This document shows positions 41,781 to 50,896 of a stretch of DNA of 61,883 bases, one piece after another; positions within the stretch are counted from its first letter, which is position 1, and every line of letters begins with the position of its first letter. Source of the DNA: Pseudomonadota bacterium (GTDB lineage Bacteria > Pseudomonadota > Gammaproteobacteria > Steroidobacterales > Steroidobacteraceae); assembly GCA_023457495.1 (NCBI GenBank), contig JAEWLQ010000128.1:1-61883 (forward strand), read 5' to 3'. The position numbers and the translations under genes are program-made. Below the pieces are notes generated by a model that saw only the letters and a program-made list of their open reading frames with translations, ran no database searches and was not told where the DNA came from.

Positions 41781-43019
41781 CTAGTCGGCGCGCATGGCTT
41801 CGGTGGGCGTGATCTTCGCCGCGCGCAGCGCGGGCATGAGCCCCGCGAGCACGCCCACCACGACCAGCAGTACGATCGCGGTGATCGCGGCCTGGAAATC
41901 GACGCTCGGATTGAGGAAGTACGGTAGTTGGGCGCCGGAGCTGCGCAGACCGAACGCCACGAGCTCGAGCAGGCCTACACCGACCACGAGGCCGAGGTAA
42001 CCGGCGAAACCCGTCACCAGCGTAGACTCGAGCAGCAAGGTGCTCACGATGTGGAACGGCGTCGCGCCGAGCGCCTTCCGGATGCCGATCTCCTTCGTGC
42101 GCTCCTTCACGGTGATGATCATGATGTTGCTGATGCCGACGATGCCGGCCGTCAGCGTGCCGAGGCCGACGAACCAGATGAACACGTTGATGCCCAGAAA
42201 CAAGCCATTCACGTTGCGCGCCGGCATGGCCATGTTGAAGGAGTTGATGCCGCGCTTGTCGTCGGGCGAGACGTCGTACCGCCGCTTGAGCACGTCGATC
42301 ACCTTCTTCTCGAGCTCGAAGCCGTCGACGCCCGGCTGCGGCCTCACCCAGATGGTGTTGGTGATCCGGCCGCCGCCGTACAGCATCTCCATCGTCGAAA
42401 TCGGCATCATCACGCGCTGCGAGTTCTGGCCGCGGTTACCCTTGTCGTGGAACACGCCGACGACCTTCATGACGGTGTCCTTCACCTTCACGTACTCGCC
42501 GACCGGGTCCTTGCCCTTGTCGAACAGCCGTTCGGCGACCGCGCTGCCGATCACGACGACCTTGCGGGTTTCGTCGAGATCCAGCGGATTGACCTTGCGT
42601 CCGAGGTTGAACGGCACATCCTCCTTGATCCGGAAGTACTCGTCCGGAACGCCAAGGACCTGGCCGTTGCTCATCTTGCGACCGTAAGTGACGTTGGCGT
42701 TCTCCGCGAAGCGCTCCGGTGAAATCACCCGGATGCCGGAGACCTGTTTGCGGACGGCCTCGATGTCCTCGAGCTTGAACTGGATCCTGCGTCCCGGGCC
42801 CATGCCGTGATAGGCCACGCTCGTCTCGCCCGACCAGACGATGATGAAATCGAGCACATCCGAGCCGAAGTCGTCGTAGATGCCGTTCTGCATGCCGCGA
42901 CCGGCGCCCAGCAGCAGCACGAGCATGAAGATGCCCCAGAACACGCCGAATGCCGTGAGCACCGTGCGCAGCTTGTTCTGCCGCAGCGTGAACAGGATCT
43001 CTTGCAGGCCGTCGAGCAT
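41781..43019 (-). CDS. MacB-type ABC permease, first paralogue
   Basis: A 412-residue protein with the same layout as the next gene: one N-terminal helix, a periplasmic domain, and three C-terminal FtsX-like helices (VVVGVLAGLMPALRAAKI). The coupling loop is ERTKEIGIRKALGATPFHI. The two paralogues differ clearly in the periplasmic domain, which suggests an asymmetric pump. It starts 2 bp after the ATPase gene stops. Confidence 0.93.
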   Translation of the reverse strand: MLDGLQEILFTLRQNKLRTVLTAFGVFWGIFMLVLLLGAGRGMQNGIYDDFGSDVLDFIIVWSGETSVAYHGMGPGRRIQFKLEDIEAVRKQVSGIRVISPERFAENANVTYGRKMSNGQVLGVPDEYFRIKEDVPFNLGRKVNPLDLDETRKVVVIGSAVAERLFDKGKDPVGEYVKVKDTVMKVVGVFHDKGNRGQNSQRVMMPISTMEMLYGGGRITNTIWVRPQPGVDGFELEKKVIDVLKRRYDVSPDDKRGINSFNMAMPARNVNGLFLGINVFIWFVGLGTLTAGIVGISNIMIITVKERTKEIGIRKALGATPFHIVSTLLLESTLVTGFAGYLGLVVGVGLLELVAFGLRSSGAQLPYFLNPSVDFQAAITAIVLLVVVGVLAGLMPALRAAKITPTEAMRAD

Positions 43020-43021
43020 GT

Positions 43022-43738
43022 CTACTGGTCTATCTCTTCGGCAGCCAGGGCTTCGGGCCGAGCGACGGTCCGCGCCGCCGACGCCACGACGCCATCTTTC
43101 AGGATGATCTGCCGCTCGGTCTGGTCGGCGATGTCCTGCTCGTGCGTCACGATGATGAGCGTGTTGCCGAGCCGGTGGATCTCCTTGAGCAGCTCCATGA
43201 TCTCCTGCGTCGTCTTGCTGTCGAGCGCGCCGGTCGGCTCGTCGGCCAGGATCACCTTGGGCTTCGTCACCAGCGCGCGCGCGATGGCCACGCGCTGCTT
43301 TTGGCCACCGGACAACTGGTTAGGCATGAAATGCTTGCGTTCGGACAGGCCCACCATGTCGAGGATCTGCTCGGCGCGGTAATTGCGCTCCTTGCGGCCG
43401 ACCCCCTGGTAGTACAGCGGCAACGCGACGTTTTCGGCGGCGTTCTTGAAGGGCAGCAGGTTGAACGACTGGAACACGAAGCCCAGCAGCCGGTTGCGCA
43501 GCTGCGCGGCCTGGGATTCGCCCATGTTCCTGACGGCCTCGCCCGCGAGCAGGTAGCTGCCCTGGTCGAAGGAGTCCAGGATGCCGAGGATATTTAACAG
43601 TGTGGATTTGCCCGATCCGGACGAACCCATGATCGAGACGAGCTCGCCTTCGCGGATGAACAGGTCCACGCCCTTCAAAACGTGTACCGACTGATCACCG
43701 GAACGGTATGACTTGTGAATCCCCTGCAGCTCGATCAT
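43022..43738 (-). CDS. ABC transporter ATPase, MacB/LolD type
   Basis: A 238-residue nucleotide-binding subunit. Walker A is GSSGSGKST at 38-46, the Q-loop is VFQSFNLLP, the signature is LSGGQKQRVAIARA, Walker B is VILADEPTGAL, and the switch His is in VTHEQD. It powers the paired permeases downstream. As the first gene of the operon it marks the promoter side; a 220-bp region separates it from the divergent sigma factor gene. Confidence 0.96.
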   Translation of the reverse strand: MIELQGIHKSYRSGDQSVHVLKGVDLFIREGELVSIMGSSGSGKSTLLNILGILDSFDQGSYLLAGEAVRNMGESQAAQLRNRLLGFVFQSFNLLPFKNAAENVALPLYYQGVGRKERNYRAEQILDMVGLSERKHFMPNQLSGGQKQRVAIARALVTKPKVILADEPTGALDSKTTQEIMELLKEIHRLGNTLIIVTHEQDIADQTERQIILKDGVVASAARTVARPEALAAEEIDQ

Positions 43739-43958
43739 TTCTCGTATCTGTCTCTTGCTTATCGTTTTGGACGCGGGCGACCGCGCGAGCCTCGTCTATG
43801 ACGGCCCATCGCGCCCCCGAGTTGCAGAGTTGCGCAAATAAAACGCACCAACCAGGCCCCGGGTCTGCACTATGACATTTGTAGTTTTTGACTGGCAAGC
43901 GAAATGGTCACGCTCCAGTCCGTGCGGGCGCCCGGACCCACCCGTATGATTTCGCCAC

Positions 43959-44525
43959 ATGGGAGAAATCACGCAGCTGCTCGACCAGGCGCGTACCGGC
44001 GATCCCGCCGCCCGTGATCGGTTCTTCTCATCTATCTATGCCGAGCTCGACCGCCTGGCCCGCAGCCGCCTGCGGCGCGACGACCGTTACACCATGCTCG
44101 ACGCACCCGGCCTCGTGCACGAGGTGTACCTGCGGATGTCGCAGCAGGCACAGCTGCCGGGCCCCGACCGGCGCGCCTTCCTGGCCTATGCGGCACGCGT
44201 CATGCGCAGCGTGATCATCGACTACGTGCGCGCGCGGAGCAGCGAGCGACGCGGCGGCGGACGCGAGATGCTCACGCTGAACACGGGCATCGCGGATCGG
44301 CCGCTGGCGGAACCGGAGCTGCTGGCGCTGGGCGATGCGCTCGAATCGCTGCAGCGCATCGACGAGCGCGCCCACTGGGTGGTCGAAATGCGCTACTTCG
44401 GTGGCATGGAAATCGAGGAGATAGCAGAGTTCCTCGAAATATCGCCGGCAACGGTGAAACGCGACTGGCAGAAGGCGCGTGCGTACCTGCTGCAGGCGAT
44501 GGAATCCGGGGGGAATCCGGCATGA
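43959..44525 (+). CDS. ECF-type RNA polymerase sigma factor
   Basis: A 188-residue sigma factor of the Sigma70_ECF type (ECF43-like). Region 2 (YAELDRLARSRLRRDDR, then LDAPGLVHEVYLRM) and region 4 (HWVVEMRYFGGMEIEEIAEF, LEISPATVKRDWQKARAYL) are both present. No anti-sigma factor gene is near. The next gene, overlapping by 4 bp, is a Ser/Thr kinase, which is the known control arrangement for ECF43: in Vibrio EcfP is activated by kinase PknT. The same control here is inferred. Confidence 0.93.
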   Translation: MGEITQLLDQARTGDPAARDRFFSSIYAELDRLARSRLRRDDRYTMLDAPGLVHEVYLRMSQQAQLPGPDRRAFLAYAARVMRSVIIDYVRARSSERRGGGREMLTLNTGIADRPLAEPELLALGDALESLQRIDERAHWVVEMRYFGGMEIEEIAEFLEISPATVKRDWQKARAYLLQAMESGGNPA

Positions 44526-47503
44526 CCGTGAACGAGCGGCCCGCAACCAGGCTGTGGCGCGAAGCCTTCGCGCAGCTCGAAGAGCTGCTCGACCAGGTCC
44601 CGGCGCAGCGCGAGCACCTGCTGGCCGAGATCGGCCGCACGCAGCCCCAGCTCCACGCCTTGCTCCTCTCCCTGCTGGAAGCCGAAGCGCGCGCCGATCG
44701 CGAGGGATTCCTCGATACGCCCCGCATGCAGGAGACAGCACTGGGCCCCGGTGTGGCTCTCGGCCCCTACCGGATCCGGTCGCTCATCGGCTCCGGCGGC
44801 ATGGGCGATGTGTGGCTCGCGAGCCGCGATGACGGCTTGTACGAAGGCGACGTCGCCATCAAGACGCTGCACCCGTACTTCGGCGGGCTGCTGCGCGAGC
44901 GTTTCCTGCGCGAGGCGCAGATCCTCGGCCGGCTCACGCATCCGAACATCGGCCGCCTGCTCGATGCGCGCGTCGCGGACGACGGCGGCGTCTACCTGGT
45001 GCTCGAATACGTGCGCGGCGCGGCCATCGATACCTGGTGCGACGAACAACGGCTCGACATCGAGGTGCGGCTGCGGCTGTTCGTCGACGTATGCGCCGCG
45101 GTCTCGCAGGCGCACGCGAACCTGGTCGTCCATCGCGACATCAAGCCCTCCAACATCCTGGTCACGGGCGAAGGCCGGGCGAAGCTGCTCGACTTCGGCA
45201 TCGCCAAACTACTCGAGACGGAGCCCGGCGCCGAGCGGACGGAACTGACCCGCATCTCGGGGCGCATCTTCACCCCCGAATTCGCGGCGCCCGAGCAGAT
45301 CCTCGGCCAGCAGATCACCACCGCGACCGATGTCTACTCGCTCGGCGTGCTGCTGCACGTACTGCTGACCGGCCAGCGGCCCTTCGCCGACGTCAATCCG
45401 GTGGCCGTGGAACGCGCGGTGCTGCATGACGACGCGGTGCGCACGAGCCTCGCGGTCACGGACCAGGCCGGAGAAGCCGCGGCGGCGCGCTCCACGACCC
45501 CTGCCCGGCTGCGCCGCCAGATCGAAGGCGATCTCGACAACATCGTCGCCCGCGCGCTGCGCAAGGCGCCGGCGGAGCGTTACGCCTCGGTCGCGGCGCT
45601 GGCGGACGACGTACAGCGCCACCTGGCGCACCAGCCCATCCTCGCCCGGCCCGAAAGCCTCGCGGCGCGCACCCGCAAGTTCGTGCGCCGCCACCGCTTC
45701 GGCGTCGCCGCATCGCTGCTCGTCGTGGCCGCGCTCGGCGCCGGCGTGACGGGGGTGTGGTGGCAGGCGCAGGTCGCGCACAGGGAGGCGCGCAAGGCCA
45801 CCGCGATCAAGGATTTCGTCGTCGGCATCTTCGAACGCAACAGCACCTCTCATCCCGACGGCGCACGCGCGCGCCAGGCCACCGCGGAAGAACTGCTGTC
45901 GCAGGCCAGCCAGGAGATCCGCACCGGTCTCGCGGACGCGCCCGAAGTCCGCACCGAACTGCTCGGCATGATGGCGCGGCTGTACTCCAACATGGAGATG
46001 CAGAAAGACGCCCTGCCCCTGCTCCAGGACCAGCTCGAGACCCAACGCCGCGTGCTCGGCCCCGCGCATCCCGACGCCGCGCGCACGCTCGCCTCGCTCG
46101 CCCAGAGCCAGGTGCAGAGCGGCGATTATCCGGACGCCGTTCGCAGCGCGACCGAAGCACAGGAGATCTTCCGCGCGAACGGCGAGGAATCCGCGCTGGA
46201 ATACGCGCAGACCTACAAGATCCTGGGACAGGCTAACTACCGGCTGGGAAACTACCAGGACGGCACCCTGCTGAGCCTCTACCAGACCGGGCTCGATCTC
46301 GTGACGAAGTACCATCCGCGCGACGCGGAGCGGCTCAGCATGCTCTCGGGTCTGTCCAGGACCGAACAGGTGCTGGGCAACCACGAGCGCTCGCTCGCGC
46401 TGCTGCAGGAAGCCGCGAAGCTGGCGGAAGACGGCGTCGTCGAGCTCGACGGCATCCAGCGCGGTGGCCTCTACCAGTCGCTCGGCGACCGGCTGAACTG
46501 GGCCGCGCGCAACGACGAAGCCGAACAGTTCATGCGCAAGGCCATCGTCGAATATGAAAAGGCCGGCGGCCCGGAGCATCCCTACGCGAGCGACGGCAAA
46601 CGCGCGCTCGGCATCCTGCTGGCCTGGTCCGGCCGCCGCGAGGAAGCGCGCGAACTGCTGCAGGAGGCGTTCGAGTCACAGCGCCGCGCGCGTGGCGACG
46701 ACGATCCGCAGCTCACCACCGTCATCCGCCTGGACCTCGGCCGGGTGCTGCTGATGCGCGGCGAATACCTCGAAGGCGAGCAACACCTGCAGCGCGTCGT
46801 CGGGATCTGGAACACGAGCGGGCAGCCCACCCTCAACGCGAAGATCCAGCTCGGCCGGTTGCATACCGAGCAGGGTCGCTTCGATCTCGCGGCGCAGGAC
46901 CTCGAGGGAATCGATGAAGGCGCCGCGAAAATGTTCGGGCCCGGTTCGTGGATCCACGCGACCGCGCTCAACCGCCTCGGCGCGCTACATCTCGCGCAGG
47001 GCCGAGGGGACGAGGCGCGGCACTACTTCGAACGCACCACGCGCGAAACCAAGGCCGTCCAGGGACTCGACGCGAATCTCGCATATGCCCGCGTCGGATT
47101 GCTGCGGCTCGCGCTCGCCGAAGGCGCGCCGGGCGCGGCGGCGATGGCGCGGGAGATCCTGTCGCAGATAGAGGCGGCCACGACGCGCATGGAAATGCCC
47201 GACGAGGAAGCCGCCGTTCACATGCTGCTCGGCGCCGTCCTCATGCGCGACCGCCAGCTGCAGGAGGCGAAGTCGCACCTCGAGAAGGCCGTCGAAATGC
47301 GCGCACGCATGGATGCGCCTGACAGTGCGCAGCTCGCCGAAGCGCGCCTGTACCTCGCGCAGCAGCGATTCCGCGCGGGAGCGCGCGAGGAAGCGCGCGG
47401 TCTCATCGCCCAGGCCGCCCGGGCTCTCGCAGTCCAACCCGTGGGACCCCAGTTCCAGAACCTCCTGACCGAAACGCGCCGCAGGACCCATCTCGACATC
47501 TGA
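44522..47503 (+). CDS. Ser/Thr protein kinase with membrane helix and TPR sensor
   Basis: A 993-residue receptor kinase. The kinase domain spans about 83-370: glycine loop GSGGMGDV, Lys114 (VAIK), HRDIKPSN with Asp206 and Asn211, DFG at 224-226. All catalytic residues are intact. A single helix at about 393-412 (ASLLVVAALGAGVTGVWW) crosses the membrane, and the C-terminal about 560 residues are TPR-like repeats outside. An N-terminal 75-residue helical region may contact the sigma factor. The 4-bp overlap with the sigma gene argues that it phosphorylates it. Confidence 0.95.
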   Translation: MTVNERPATRLWREAFAQLEELLDQVPAQREHLLAEIGRTQPQLHALLLSLLEAEARADREGFLDTPRMQETALGPGVALGPYRIRSLIGSGGMGDVWLASRDDGLYEGDVAIKTLHPYFGGLLRERFLREAQILGRLTHPNIGRLLDARVADDGGVYLVLEYVRGAAIDTWCDEQRLDIEVRLRLFVDVCAAVSQAHANLVVHRDIKPSNILVTGEGRAKLLDFGIAKLLETEPGAERTELTRISGRIFTPEFAAPEQILGQQITTATDVYSLGVLLHVLLTGQRPFADVNPVAVERAVLHDDAVRTSLAVTDQAGEAAAARSTTPARLRRQIEGDLDNIVARALRKAPAERYASVAALADDVQRHLAHQPILARPESLAARTRKFVRRHRFGVAASLLVVAALGAGVTGVWWQAQVAHREARKATAIKDFVVGIFERNSTSHPDGARARQATAEELLSQASQEIRTGLADAPEVRTELLGMMARLYSNMEMQKDALPLLQDQLETQRRVLGPAHPDAARTLASLAQSQVQSGDYPDAVRSATEAQEIFRANGEESALEYAQTYKILGQANYRLGNYQDGTLLSLYQTGLDLVTKYHPRDAERLSMLSGLSRTEQVLGNHERSLALLQEAAKLAEDGVVELDGIQRGGLYQSLGDRLNWAARNDEAEQFMRKAIVEYEKAGGPEHPYASDGKRALGILLAWSGRREEARELLQEAFESQRRARGDDDPQLTTVIRLDLGRVLLMRGEYLEGEQHLQRVVGIWNTSGQPTLNAKIQLGRLHTEQGRFDLAAQDLEGIDEGAAKMFGPGSWIHATALNRLGALHLAQGRGDEARHYFERTTRETKAVQGLDANLAYARVGLLRLALAEGAPGAAAMAREILSQIEAATTRMEMPDEEAAVHMLLGAVLMRDRQLQEAKSHLEKAVEMRARMDAPDSAQLAEARLYLAQQRFRAGAREEARGLIAQAARALAVQPVGPQFQNLLTETRRRTHLDI

Positions 47504-47525
47504 CGCGGGCGGCCCCCGGAACGGA

Positions 47526-47577
47526 TGAGCCGTTTGGCTCACGAAGTCCGTCCTTGTGAGTACCGGAAGTACTTACA
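47526..47577 (+). promoter_or_regulatory. Two hairpins in front of the PKD lipoprotein
   Basis: Hairpin 1 has arms TGAGCC (47526-47531) and GGCTCA (47536-47541) with a GTTT loop. Hairpin 2 has arms TGTGAGTAC (47555-47563) and GTACTTACA (47569-47577), one mismatch, around CGGAA. Hairpin 2 ends where the ribosome-binding region (GGGAG) begins. They may end kinase transcription in part, act as an operator or control translation. Confidence 0.45.
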
Positions 47578-47591
47578 GGGAGCGCGCGGAT

Positions 47592-49400
47592 ATGAACAGG
47601 TGGTTTCGAGCCCAACTCGTCGTCTCGGGGCTGACATGGGTCCTGGCCGGATGCCTCGATGGCGGCGGCGAAAGCCCGCTGCCCGAGCAGCCCAATCCGC
47701 CCCAGGCGATCAACACCCCACCGGTCGCGAATGCCGGGACGGACCAGGTGGTCACGCCCGGCTCGACCGTGAATCTCAGCGGCAGCGGCACCGACGCCAA
47801 CGGCACGATCGCCACGTATGCGTGGACGCAGACCGCGGGCGCGGCGGTCACGCTCGCGTCGGACAACACGGCAACGCCCTCGTTCACCGCACCCGCCACG
47901 GCCGGCACGCTCACGTTCCAGCTCACCGTCACGGACAACGGCGGCGCCTCGCGTTCCGACACGGTCACGGTGACGGTCAACGGCCTTCCGGTCGCGAATG
48001 CCGGCGCCGACCGCACCGTGTCAGCAGGCGCTGCCGTTTCTTTGACCGGCACGGGCAGCGATGCCGACGGCACCATCGCAAGTTACGCCTGGACGCAGAC
48101 CTCGGGCCCCGGCGTGACGCTGAGCAATGCGAACACCGCGACGCTGTCGTTCACCGCCCCCTCCAGCGCGGCGAGTCTCGGCTTCTCGCTGACGGTGACC
48201 GACGATCGGGGCGCGACGCACGTCGACTCGGTGACCGTGACCGTCACCGCGATCATCAATCCGCCGCTTCCGTCTTCGGAACCCTCGATCGGCCGGCAGC
48301 CTAACAACCCGCTGGCACTCGAGCACGGCTCGGCCATGATGTTCGTGGCGGCATCGGGCGGTGATCTGACCTACGAATGGCGCCGCGCATCCGGCGTCGT
48401 GGTGAAGACGGGTCCCGAACCTTTCTTGCTCGTCAGTGGCCTCAACCTGTCCCATAACAACGACTGTTACCACGTCGTCGTCAGCAACACCGCGGGCATC
48501 GCGACCAGCGAACAGGGTTGTCTCACGGTCGAGGAAATCGACTGGGATCTCGACCCCTCGGACGATCCGAACAGCGGTGACGACGCGAGTTACGCGCTGG
48601 GATTCGGCGAAACACTCATGCGGATCGTGCAGACGGTCACCGGACCGCTGACGGGAATCACGGGCGGAAACGTGCCGGTGAATTTCCCGCTCGAGTACGG
48701 CCCACCGCGAAGCTGTTACCTCGGTTCGTTCGGCGGCACGGCCATCGATGGCGTCATGATGAGCGCGTATACGCTCGTCCCCCCGCCGCTCGGGCAGCAC
48801 ACGCTCACCGAATCCTGGGACGAATGCTTCGAGCATTCGGACGACCTGCGCCCGCGCAATGGCGCCTACCTGGTCGAGTACGACTTTCCGCAAACCTGGG
48901 GTGTCGGCACGCTCACGATTCACGTGAGCGACCGGTACTTCAACGGAACGATTCACGCAAACATCGTCGCCAACGACGTGAACGGGCATCGCACCGACGA
49001 CATCGAGATCACCATTGCCGACAACTTCAGCGCCGGTGACTTGAAGATGACGCAGGACCGGTCGATCACGATCGATCGTCGATATGCCGATGGCGGACAG
49101 CAGGTCGAGGATGTGTACCTCGACCTGGGTTTGTCGATGCAGGCTTTCGACGCCGATGGTTCGGTCGGAATGCTGTTCGTTAAGCAGGGAGGATTCTTCC
49201 ACCTGCAGCAGCATTTCCGCGACGGCGATGACAGCCAGCCGGAATACACCTCGACCGGGACCATGGTCGTGGGACTCGACACCTACGTGCTCGCGGCGCT
49301 CGAGCCGAGCGGCGGACCGTACGGCTGGGGATTCGTGACGTTGATGATCGACGACTGCCCTGAAGGTTATATCTGCGCTGACCCGCCGCAGTTTCCGTAG
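47592..49400 (+). CDS. Lipoprotein with two PKD-like repeats
   Basis: A 602-residue lipoprotein: the lipobox is LAGC with Cys21. Two PKD/REJ-like repeats follow (PVANAGTDQVVTPGSTVNLS and PVANAGADRTVSAGAAVSLT), then an Ig-like part with paired Cys and a C-terminal domain I cannot assign. It should sit on the outer or inner membrane facing the periplasm. It follows the ECF-kinase pair on the same strand, so it may be an output gene or a partner of the kinase TPR domain. Confidence 0.85.
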   Translation: MNRWFRAQLVVSGLTWVLAGCLDGGGESPLPEQPNPPQAINTPPVANAGTDQVVTPGSTVNLSGSGTDANGTIATYAWTQTAGAAVTLASDNTATPSFTAPATAGTLTFQLTVTDNGGASRSDTVTVTVNGLPVANAGADRTVSAGAAVSLTGTGSDADGTIASYAWTQTSGPGVTLSNANTATLSFTAPSSAASLGFSLTVTDDRGATHVDSVTVTVTAIINPPLPSSEPSIGRQPNNPLALEHGSAMMFVAASGGDLTYEWRRASGVVVKTGPEPFLLVSGLNLSHNNDCYHVVVSNTAGIATSEQGCLTVEEIDWDLDPSDDPNSGDDASYALGFGETLMRIVQTVTGPLTGITGGNVPVNFPLEYGPPRSCYLGSFGGTAIDGVMMSAYTLVPPPLGQHTLTESWDECFEHSDDLRPRNGAYLVEYDFPQTWGVGTLTIHVSDRYFNGTIHANIVANDVNGHRTDDIEITIADNFSAGDLKMTQDRSITIDRRYADGGQQVEDVYLDLGLSMQAFDADGSVGMLFVKQGGFFHLQQHFRDGDDSQPEYTSTGTMVVGLDTYVLAALEPSGGPYGWGFVTLMIDDCPEGYICADPPQFP

Positions 49401-49408
49401 TGAGCCGC

Positions 49409-50767
49409 TCAATAGGAATACGAGAGATACATCATCGCGTAACTGTAGGAGTTCGTACGGGCGGTGGCCTGGTCCAGGGCAGCGCCCGGCGACAGGTGCG
49501 CGAGCACGAAGGTCGCCGTGAAGTTGGAGTTGATGTTCCAGGCGGCGTAGGCGTCGATCTCGACGCCTACGCTGTCCGAGGTGACGCCCTCGCCGAACGA
49601 GGCGGGGTGATCGAGGCGGAAGTCATAGAGGATGAGTCCACCACTCCACTGCTTGTCAGGGGTGAGATGCAGTCGGATCTCGTGCGAGATCAGGTTCGAA
49701 TTGCTGACCAGGTAATTGCCGGCGATCTCGCCCTGCCACCAGGTGCCCCAGTCGAAGAATCCGGTGAACAGCGAATCGAACGCCTCGCTTTTCGCCGTGG
49801 CCGGATCGTCGCCCTCGAAGAACGCGTAACGATAGAAGAGCTGCGGCGTCCAGCTCACGCCGGATAGTTTGTAGGAGACCTGCGCGGAATACGTCTCGGC
49901 GCTCAACGCCGAACCGTTCTCCTCCTTCGCGTATTCGAGATGGAAGGTGAGATCCGGCGCGGCGCGCAGCGGCGAGGTGGACAGGCGGGCGTTGTACACC
50001 GCCATGCCGTCGCGCAGCGGGGCGCGCTCGGATTGCAGATCGAGGTACGTGAGCCCGATCGTCGTCGTGTCGTCTCCCAGGGCCAGCTCGTAGTTGGCTC
50101 CCCAGAACTCGGTACCAGTGTCGTGTTCCGGCAGTTCGTCGCGATCCAGGAAGAACAGCTGGAAGGTGTTGCCCTTCGCCTTGAACTGGCCGATGGCCGC
50201 GCGCTCCCACGCTCGGCGCGCGCCGCTCCAATAGCCGCCGCGGCTGCCGCCGTCACCCGCGCCATCCCACACGAGCAGTCCGCGCCCGAGCCGAAACGGC
50301 GCGCGTCCGAGCGTGAACTCGAGTGCGTCTTCGCCGATGTCCAGCAACTTTCCGGAGCGCCAGCCGACGTGGAGATCTTCCGTCAGAAACGAGGAAGCCT
50401 CCTCGCCGACGAGCGTAGGGGGCGTGCCGAAATTGCGCGCGCCCACGGCGCTGAGTTTGCCGAAGAACACGCCACGGCCGTCGACCGGGATCTCCAATGA
50501 GATCGCCGGCCTCACGAACGCTTCGAGCCAGTCGTCGCTCAGGTTGCCGGACGGATCTTCGTGCGGGTTCCGATAAAGCGAGTCCTTGAAGTCGAAACCG
50601 CCGAATCCCGCGTCGATGTTGAACGTCCACTCGCCCCAGTCGGGCAGTCCCTTCGTGCGCTCCTGTTTGTCCTCCGTGTCCTGCGCGCTCGCGCCGACGT
50701 TCGCCAGCGCGAGTAACGCTCCCACGAGCAACAGGACTGGAGGGTCGCGCACCCGCGCAACGAACAT
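49409..50767 (-). CDS. Alginate-export-type outer-membrane beta-barrel
   Basis: A 452-residue protein with a signal peptide (to about 29, ANVGASAQ). The barrel contains the VGEEASSFLTEDLHVGWRSG, LGRAPFRLGRGLLVWDG and WSGARRAWERAAI segments resembling the AlgE/alginate-export family, and it ends in an aromatic Tyr. The substrate is unknown. It ends 8 bp from the convergent lipoprotein and diverges from the glutamate symporter, which suggests an outer-inner membrane pair. The ATG at 50767 has GGGAG 8 bp upstream. Confidence 0.82.
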   Translation of the reverse strand: MFVARVRDPPVLLLVGALLALANVGASAQDTEDKQERTKGLPDWGEWTFNIDAGFGGFDFKDSLYRNPHEDPSGNLSDDWLEAFVRPAISLEIPVDGRGVFFGKLSAVGARNFGTPPTLVGEEASSFLTEDLHVGWRSGKLLDIGEDALEFTLGRAPFRLGRGLLVWDGAGDGGSRGGYWSGARRAWERAAIGQFKAKGNTFQLFFLDRDELPEHDTGTEFWGANYELALGDDTTTIGLTYLDLQSERAPLRDGMAVYNARLSTSPLRAAPDLTFHLEYAKEENGSALSAETYSAQVSYKLSGVSWTPQLFYRYAFFEGDDPATAKSEAFDSLFTGFFDWGTWWQGEIAGNYLVSNSNLISHEIRLHLTPDKQWSGGLILYDFRLDHPASFGEGVTSDSVGVEIDAYAAWNINSNFTATFVLAHLSPGAALDQATARTNSYSYAMMYLSYSY

Positions 50768-50896
50768 TCGGGCATCTCCCACCGAGGGGCGGGCAGGTTG
50801 CGCGCAGGCTGTCCGCGCAGCAATGGGCCGTTTGGGCTATGGCGGGGAGCTGACTACAAGGGCTCTCATCAGACTACTTCCTCGAGAGTGTTTGTC

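Noticed and set aside
48021..49412. Long minus-strand open frame over the PKD lipoprotein gene
   Set aside because: The plus strand has a lipobox and PKD repeats; the minus frame is low-complexity.
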